Position numbers and translations under genes: made by a program. A stretch of 64,000 nt of DNA from DTHT01 sp037444625 (GTDB lineage Bacteria > Acidobacteriota > Terriglobia > Bryobacterales > Bryobacteraceae): the NCBI GenBank assembly GCA_037444625.1, contig JBBIMA010000016.1, positions 4,322-68,321 of the forward strand. The letters run 5' to 3'. Below, one piece after another: positions 60,198 to 64,000 of this stretch. The first letter of the stretch is position 1. The number at the start of each line of letters is the position of its first letter. The notes under the pieces were generated by a model. The model had not been told where the DNA came from. It ran no database searches and saw only the letters and a list, made by a program, of their open reading frames with translations.

Positions 60198-62129
60198 TTA
60201 TACCCCCGCCGCGGCCGCCCGCGCAGGCGGCACGATCCGCTCGAGCACGTGGCGGCTGGGATTGTACTCAGGGACCATTTCTTTAAAGAGCAGCACGAGC
60301 CGCCCCAGATCCCGCGCCTCCGCAATGCGGCGCAGCTCGCTCAGCAAGGCAGACACGCGGGCGCGCGGCAGGCCGTCGCTGGTGAAGATCCGGATCTTCT
60401 CGTGGAAGGTCGGGACCGTCTCCTCTTCGAACGTGCTGAGCTCCTCGTAGAGTTTTTCGCCGGGCCGCGGCCCGGTGAAGACAATTTTGATGTCCTCGTC
60501 CGGGCGAAGGCCGGAAAGCAGGATCATGTTGCGCGCCAGGTCCACGATCTTCATCGGCCGGCCCATGTCGAGCAGGAAAATCTCGCCGCCCTTGCCCATC
60601 GCCGCCGCCTGCAAGACCAGCTGCACCGCTTCGGGAATGGTCATGAAGTAGCGGCGCATCTCCGGGTGGGTTACCGTGATCGGGCCGCCCGCCGCAATCT
60701 GCTCCTTGAACAGAGGTACCACGCTCCCGCTCGAACCGAGCACGTTGCCGAAGCGTACCGCTACGCAGCGGGCGCCGCCGTCCTCGAAGGAAAGCGCCAC
60801 CAGCTCTGCAACGCGCTTGGTGACGCCCATCACGCTGGTGGGACGCACGGCCTTGTCGGTCGAGATCAGCACGAACTGGCTCACCCCGTACTGGGTGCCG
60901 ATGGCCGCCACGTTGTAAGTACCGAAGATGTTGTTCTCCACGGCCTCGAATACGTGCTCTTCCATGACCGGCACGTGCTTGTAGGCGGCGGCGTGGTAGA
61001 CCACTTGCGGGCGATAGCGCGCAAAGACCTCCCTCAATCGGGCCTGATTTTGGATGCTGCCGATCTCCGGATGAAACGCCGCGTTCGGAAACGCCTGGCG
61101 CATGCGCCGCTCGAGCTCGAACAGCGGCGTCTCAGCGATCTCGAGCCCAACGATGGCCGAAGGTTGGAAGCGCGCAATCTGGCGGCAGATCTCGGCGCCG
61201 ATCGAGCCTGCTGCGCCCGTCACGAGCACCACGCGCCCTTCCAGGTGCGCGCGAATCGCCGACTCGTCCAACCGCACCGGATTGCGCCCCAGCAGATCCT
61301 CGACCGACACGTCGCGCATCTGCCGGACCAGCCCGCCGTTTTCGATGAGCTCGCCCAGACCCGGGATGGTTCGGAACGCGACGCCCGCGCGTCGGCAATG
61401 CTCGAGAATCCCCGTCATCTGCACGCCGGTGGCCGACGGGATGGCGATCAGGACCTCTGCGATGTCATGCTGCGCTGCGATCTCCTTGAGTCGTTCGCCG
61501 CCGCCCAGCACGGGCACACCTTGAATGCGCGTGCCGGCCTTGCTCGGACTGTCGTCCAGGAACCCGCGCACCGACAGGCCGAGCCTGGGGTTGCTACGGA
61601 TCTCCCGCAGCAGCATCACCCCGGCCTCGCCCGCCCCGTAAATGGCCACGCGCTTGGCGGGCTGCCTCGGTCCGGCCCGCGTGATGTTCTCGCACAGGAC
61701 GCGCACCGCAACTCTCGCGCCGGAGACCGCAAGGAAGCACAACACCAGATCCAGGATGTAGATCGAGCGCGGGAATCCGGCCGGCGCGAGCGCCTGAATG
61801 AGAACCGCTGCCGCCGCCGATCCGCTCAAGTTGGCCAGACCCAGGCGCGCCAGATCCTCCACGGAGACGAATCGCCACCAGCCTCGGTCGAGTCCGAACC
61901 AGCGGAAGGCGAGGGACTTGCAAACCAGCCAGGCTGCAAGTCCGTAGCGCAAGTGCGCCCACTCGTTGGCTGGAATCCGGAACTCGAACCGGAGCAGGAA
62001 CGCGGCGATCCCCGAACCCGCCACCAGGCTCAAGTGCAGAAGCCAGACCAAGGGCCGGAGCCATCGCGGATGCGAATCCAGAAACGCCCCCAAGCGCACC
62101 AGATGCCCGCCGAGATCCGCTGTCTTCAC
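60198..62129 (-). CDS. CapD/FlaA1-type membrane-anchored UDP-sugar dehydratase/epimerase
   Basis: 643 residues, the full length of the membrane-bound class. Four or so hydrophobic helices in the first 140 residues, then a first Rossmann-like region (KRVAIYGAGEAGVMLLREI) and the catalytic SDR domain from about 300 with VVLVTGAAGSIGAEICRQI. Catalytic residues are in YHAAAYKHVPVMEEH and LISTDKAVRPTSVMG. It modifies UDP-GlcNAc-type sugars for capsule or exopolysaccharide repeat units. It follows the sugar transferase gene 7 bp away on the same strand. Confidence 0.93.
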   Translation of the reverse strand: MKTADLGGHLVRLGAFLDSHPRWLRPLVWLLHLSLVAGSGIAAFLLRFEFRIPANEWAHLRYGLAAWLVCKSLAFRWFGLDRGWWRFVSVEDLARLGLANLSGSAAAAVLIQALAPAGFPRSIYILDLVLCFLAVSGARVAVRVLCENITRAGPRQPAKRVAIYGAGEAGVMLLREIRSNPRLGLSVRGFLDDSPSKAGTRIQGVPVLGGGERLKEIAAQHDIAEVLIAIPSATGVQMTGILEHCRRAGVAFRTIPGLGELIENGGLVRQMRDVSVEDLLGRNPVRLDESAIRAHLEGRVVLVTGAAGSIGAEICRQIARFQPSAIVGLEIAETPLFELERRMRQAFPNAAFHPEIGSIQNQARLREVFARYRPQVVYHAAAYKHVPVMEEHVFEAVENNIFGTYNVAAIGTQYGVSQFVLISTDKAVRPTSVMGVTKRVAELVALSFEDGGARCVAVRFGNVLGSSGSVVPLFKEQIAAGGPITVTHPEMRRYFMTIPEAVQLVLQAAAMGKGGEIFLLDMGRPMKIVDLARNMILLSGLRPDEDIKIVFTGPRPGEKLYEELSTFEEETVPTFHEKIRIFTSDGLPRARVSALLSELRRIAEARDLGRLVLLFKEMVPEYNPSRHVLERIVPPARAAAAGV

Positions 62130-62136
62130 GGCGCCC

Positions 62137-62727
62137 TCACCTTCCTCGCAACACCGCCCACAAGGTCTTGAGCAGGATCGTCAAGTCGAGCTTCAACGAC
62201 TGCTGGCGCACATACTCCTCGGCCAGGTCCAGCTTGGCCGGTAGGATGTTATTCGCGTACTCCCGCAGGGGATCCCTCGCCTGAGCCAGCAATTCCTCCT
62301 CGTTACGAAACCGAACGGAAGCCAAATCGGTAACGCCCGGCCGTGCGGTAAGAACCGTGCGGTAGCGATCCCGGAAGCGCTCGACGTATTCGGGTAACTC
62401 GGGTCGCGGCCCGACCAGGCTCATGTCGCCGCGAAGCACGTTCCATAACTGAGGCAGCTCGTCCAGCTTGGTGCGCCGCAGCAGCCGTCCGAGTCGCGTG
62501 ATGCGCGGATCCCCGGCCGCGGTGATCGGGGCACCCGGCATGCCGTCACGCATGGTTCGGAACTTGAACACTCGGAAACGCCGGAAGCCGCGGCCCACGC
62601 GCTCTTGCACGAAACAAACCGGGCGTCCCGACTCGAGCAGAATGGCCGCCGCGATCATGGCCAGCAAAGGCGACAGCAGCAGCAGGCCCGCGGCGCTGGC
62701 TGCGATGTCAATCGCGCGTTTCAGCAA
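62137..62727 (-). CDS. Undecaprenyl-phosphate sugar phosphotransferase (PglC-like monotopic PGT)
   Basis: 196 residues, the small PglC size with no large N-terminal domain. One N-terminal re-entrant hydrophobic helix (AIDIAASAAGLLLLSPLLAM) and the catalytic core: VFKFRTMRDG, RRTKLDELPQLWNVLRGD and MSLVGPRPELP. It transfers a sugar-1-phosphate from a UDP-sugar to undecaprenyl phosphate, starting repeat-unit synthesis. The start overlaps the aminotransferase gene by 20 nt. Confidence 0.94.
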   Translation of the reverse strand: MLKRAIDIAASAAGLLLLSPLLAMIAAAILLESGRPVCFVQERVGRGFRRFRVFKFRTMRDGMPGAPITAAGDPRITRLGRLLRRTKLDELPQLWNVLRGDMSLVGPRPELPEYVERFRDRYRTVLTARPGVTDLASVRFRNEEELLAQARDPLREYANNILPAKLDLAEEYVRQQSLKLDLTILLKTLWAVLRGR

Positions 62728-63904
62728 TCGTCGTCACCGCCACCGGGCGCCCCTTGCGATGCGCAGCGACGGTTTCCCGCACCGCCTCGATCACCCGCTC
62801 CGCGTGCCCGTCGCTCAGGCGCGAATGTAGCGGCAGCGAAACGAGCCTGGGGTATTCCGCCAGCGCCCGCTCGCAGGGATCGCGCAGCGGCAGCGTCCGG
62901 CGGTAGTAAGGATGTAGCGGGATGGGAATGAAGTGGACGCTGCAACCGATGCCGCGCTCCCTCAGCTTTTCGATGAACTCGGCGCGCCCGATGTCCAGCT
63001 TGTCGAGGCGCAGTCGTAGCGCGTAAAGGTGCCAGGCGTGCTTGGAATCTTCACGATCGGCCGGCAGCTCGACCTCCTCCAGCGTACCGAACGCCTCGCT
63101 GTACCGCCGGGCGATTTCCGCGCGGCGGGCGTTCATTCGGTCCAGCTTGCGCAGTTGCACAAGGCCGATGGCCGCCAGGATGTCGCTCAGGTTGTACTTG
63201 AAGCCGCACTCCACCACCTCGTAGTACCAGCTCCCGCCCTCTCCGTAACGATTCCAGGCATCTCGGCTCATGCCGTGCAGAGCCAGGACGCGCATTTTGT
63301 CAGCTAGCTCGGACGAAGGCGTCGTGAGGATGCCGCCCTCGCCCGTGGTCATGTTCTTGTTGGCGTAGAAGCTGAAACAGACGGCGTCGCTGAGGCCCGC
63401 GCCGATCTTGCGTCCGCGATATTCGGCGCCCGCAGCGTGGGCGGCATCCTCGATGACTTTCAAGCCGTGCCTTTCGGCCAGCGCCCAAATGGCGTCCATG
63501 CGGCAGGGCAAGCCGCCGTAGTGCACCGGGAGGATGGCTTTGGTGCGCGGCGTGATCAGCGCCTCCACGCGCGCCGGATCCAGATTGAGATCCTCGCCGA
63601 CGTCGGCTAGCACTGGCGTGGCGCCGGTTTGCAGGATCACATTGACGGTGGCGCAAAAGGTGAGCGGCGTGGTGATGACCTCGTCGCCCGGCCCTACGCC
63701 CAATGCGGCCAGCGCCAGATGCATGGCCGCCGTGCACGAATTCACCGCCAGCGCGTGTGCGGCGCCCGTGTAAGCCCGGAACGCCGCCTCCAGCTCGGCG
63801 CACTTGGGCCCCGTGGTGAGCCAGCCGGACGCGAGCGCCTCAGCCACCGCGGCGACTTCGTCTTCGTTCAGATCGGCGCAGGCGAAGGGGATGAAGGGGG
63901 GCAT
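62708..63904 (-). CDS. DegT/DnrJ/EryC1/StrS-family sugar aminotransferase
   Basis: 398 residues from the ATG at 63904. PLP lysine is in CFSFYANKNMTTGEGG, and the family pattern is NSCTAAMHLALAALGVGPGDEV, then VHYGGLPCRMD and EDAAHAAGAEY. It aminates a keto-sugar nucleotide to give an amino sugar, probably one made by the CapD-like dehydratase. It is first in the visible run sharing overlaps with the sugar transferase. Confidence 0.94.
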   Translation of the reverse strand: MPPFIPFACADLNEDEVAAVAEALASGWLTTGPKCAELEAAFRAYTGAAHALAVNSCTAAMHLALAALGVGPGDEVITTPLTFCATVNVILQTGATPVLADVGEDLNLDPARVEALITPRTKAILPVHYGGLPCRMDAIWALAERHGLKVIEDAAHAAGAEYRGRKIGAGLSDAVCFSFYANKNMTTGEGGILTTPSSELADKMRVLALHGMSRDAWNRYGEGGSWYYEVVECGFKYNLSDILAAIGLVQLRKLDRMNARRAEIARRYSEAFGTLEEVELPADREDSKHAWHLYALRLRLDKLDIGRAEFIEKLRERGIGCSVHFIPIPLHPYYRRTLPLRDPCERALAEYPRLVSLPLHSRLSDGHAERVIEAVRETVAAHRKGRPVAVTTIAETRD

Positions 63905-63905
63905 G

Positions 63906-64000
63906 TTAAGTCCCCTCTGTCTCGAACCACTTCACGAACCGGGCGACGCCTTCGGCGAATGGCGTTCGCGGGGCGTAGCCCAGCAGCCGCCGCGCCTTCT
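63906..64000 (-). CDS. Sugar-nucleotide epimerase/dehydratase, C-terminal fragment
   Basis: Only the last 30 residues plus stop are inside: KARRLLGYAPRTPFAEGVAR then FVKWFETEGT. This is the conserved C-terminal end of extended SDR epimerases such as UDP-glucuronate or UDP-glucose 4-epimerases. The gene starts beyond the right edge. Confidence 0.8.
   Translation of the reverse strand, partial: KARRLLGYAPRTPFAEGVARFVKWFETEGT

Noticed and set aside
60099..62171. 690-codon plus-strand open frame
   Set aside because: Complement of the CapD-like gene, which has clear motifs; the frame shows only His/Arg/Gln-rich noise.

Overview
The window looks like a chromosomal segment of a high-GC acidobacterium, most likely of the Solibacter/Bryobacter type. 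The evidence is the mix of lineage-typical families: a carboxypeptidase-regulatory-domain TonB receptor, a VWFA protein of the acidobacterial type, several Tat-exported or secreted sulfatases and oxidoreductases, choice-of-anchor-D surface proteins and PEP-CTERM sorting. This is inferred from gene content; there is no rRNA in the window.

Layout. 1-8.6 kb: carbohydrate-related genes (TonB receptor running off the left edge, secreted amidohydrolase, 2-hydroxyacid dehydrogenase, sulfatase, small Omp85-type barrel, rhamnulokinase). 8.6-19.5 kb: housekeeping (ClpP and an Rrf2 regulator, peptidoglycan amidase and lytic transglycosylase, MobA plus a Mla-type ABC ATPase, initiator tRNA, pentapeptide-repeat protein, orphan response regulator, STAS protein, citrate synthase, and rpmI-rplT-zapB-zapA). 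19.6-24.6 kb: a compact Csm-type (type III) CRISPR effector operon, cas10-csm2-csm3-csm4-csm5. Its Cas10 has no HD nuclease domain. No array, cas6, cas1/2 or CARF effector is visible nearby. 24.6-31.2 kb: VWFA protein, a very large secreted protein of unknown function, secreted Gfo/Idh/MocA oxidoreductase, thioredoxin reductase. 31.2-41.5 kb: a respiratory module of two divergent operons. The left operon encodes a membrane-anchored GcvH-like protein without the lipoyl lysine, HybA-like and HybB-like subunits, a sensor kinase with c-heme motifs in its periplasmic loop, an NtrC-type regulator and an archaemetzincin. The right operon encodes a Rieske protein, cytochrome b, a nine-heme and a five-heme cytochrome c. 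41.5-45.6 kb: molybdenum hydroxylase, a second sulfatase, tRNA-Thr.

45.6-64 kb is an accessory surface-polysaccharide region. It has an HTH protein next to tRNA-Thr, a NusG/UpxY-like antiterminator, a RiPP-like operon, and then exopolysaccharide genes (O-antigen ligase-like polymerase, PEP-CTERM protein, Ig-like and choice-of-anchor-D surface proteins, CapD-like dehydratase, phosphoglycosyl transferase, DegT aminotransferase, and the end of an epimerase). The RiPP-like operon runs: secreted propeller-like protein, 55-residue candidate precursor peptide, S26-type peptidase, HprK-like kinase, PqqD-like protein, radical SAM/SPASM enzyme, nucleotidyltransferase.

The two most interesting systems are the RiPP-like operon (47.7-53.4 kb), whose small precursor gene at 51553-51720 is easily missed, and the HD-less, array-less csm operon lying immediately upstream of rpmI. 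Promoters across the window repeatedly show an extended -10 of the form TGCTAnnnT, and several start codons lie so close to the predicted transcription start that leaderless or near-leaderless mRNAs are likely.
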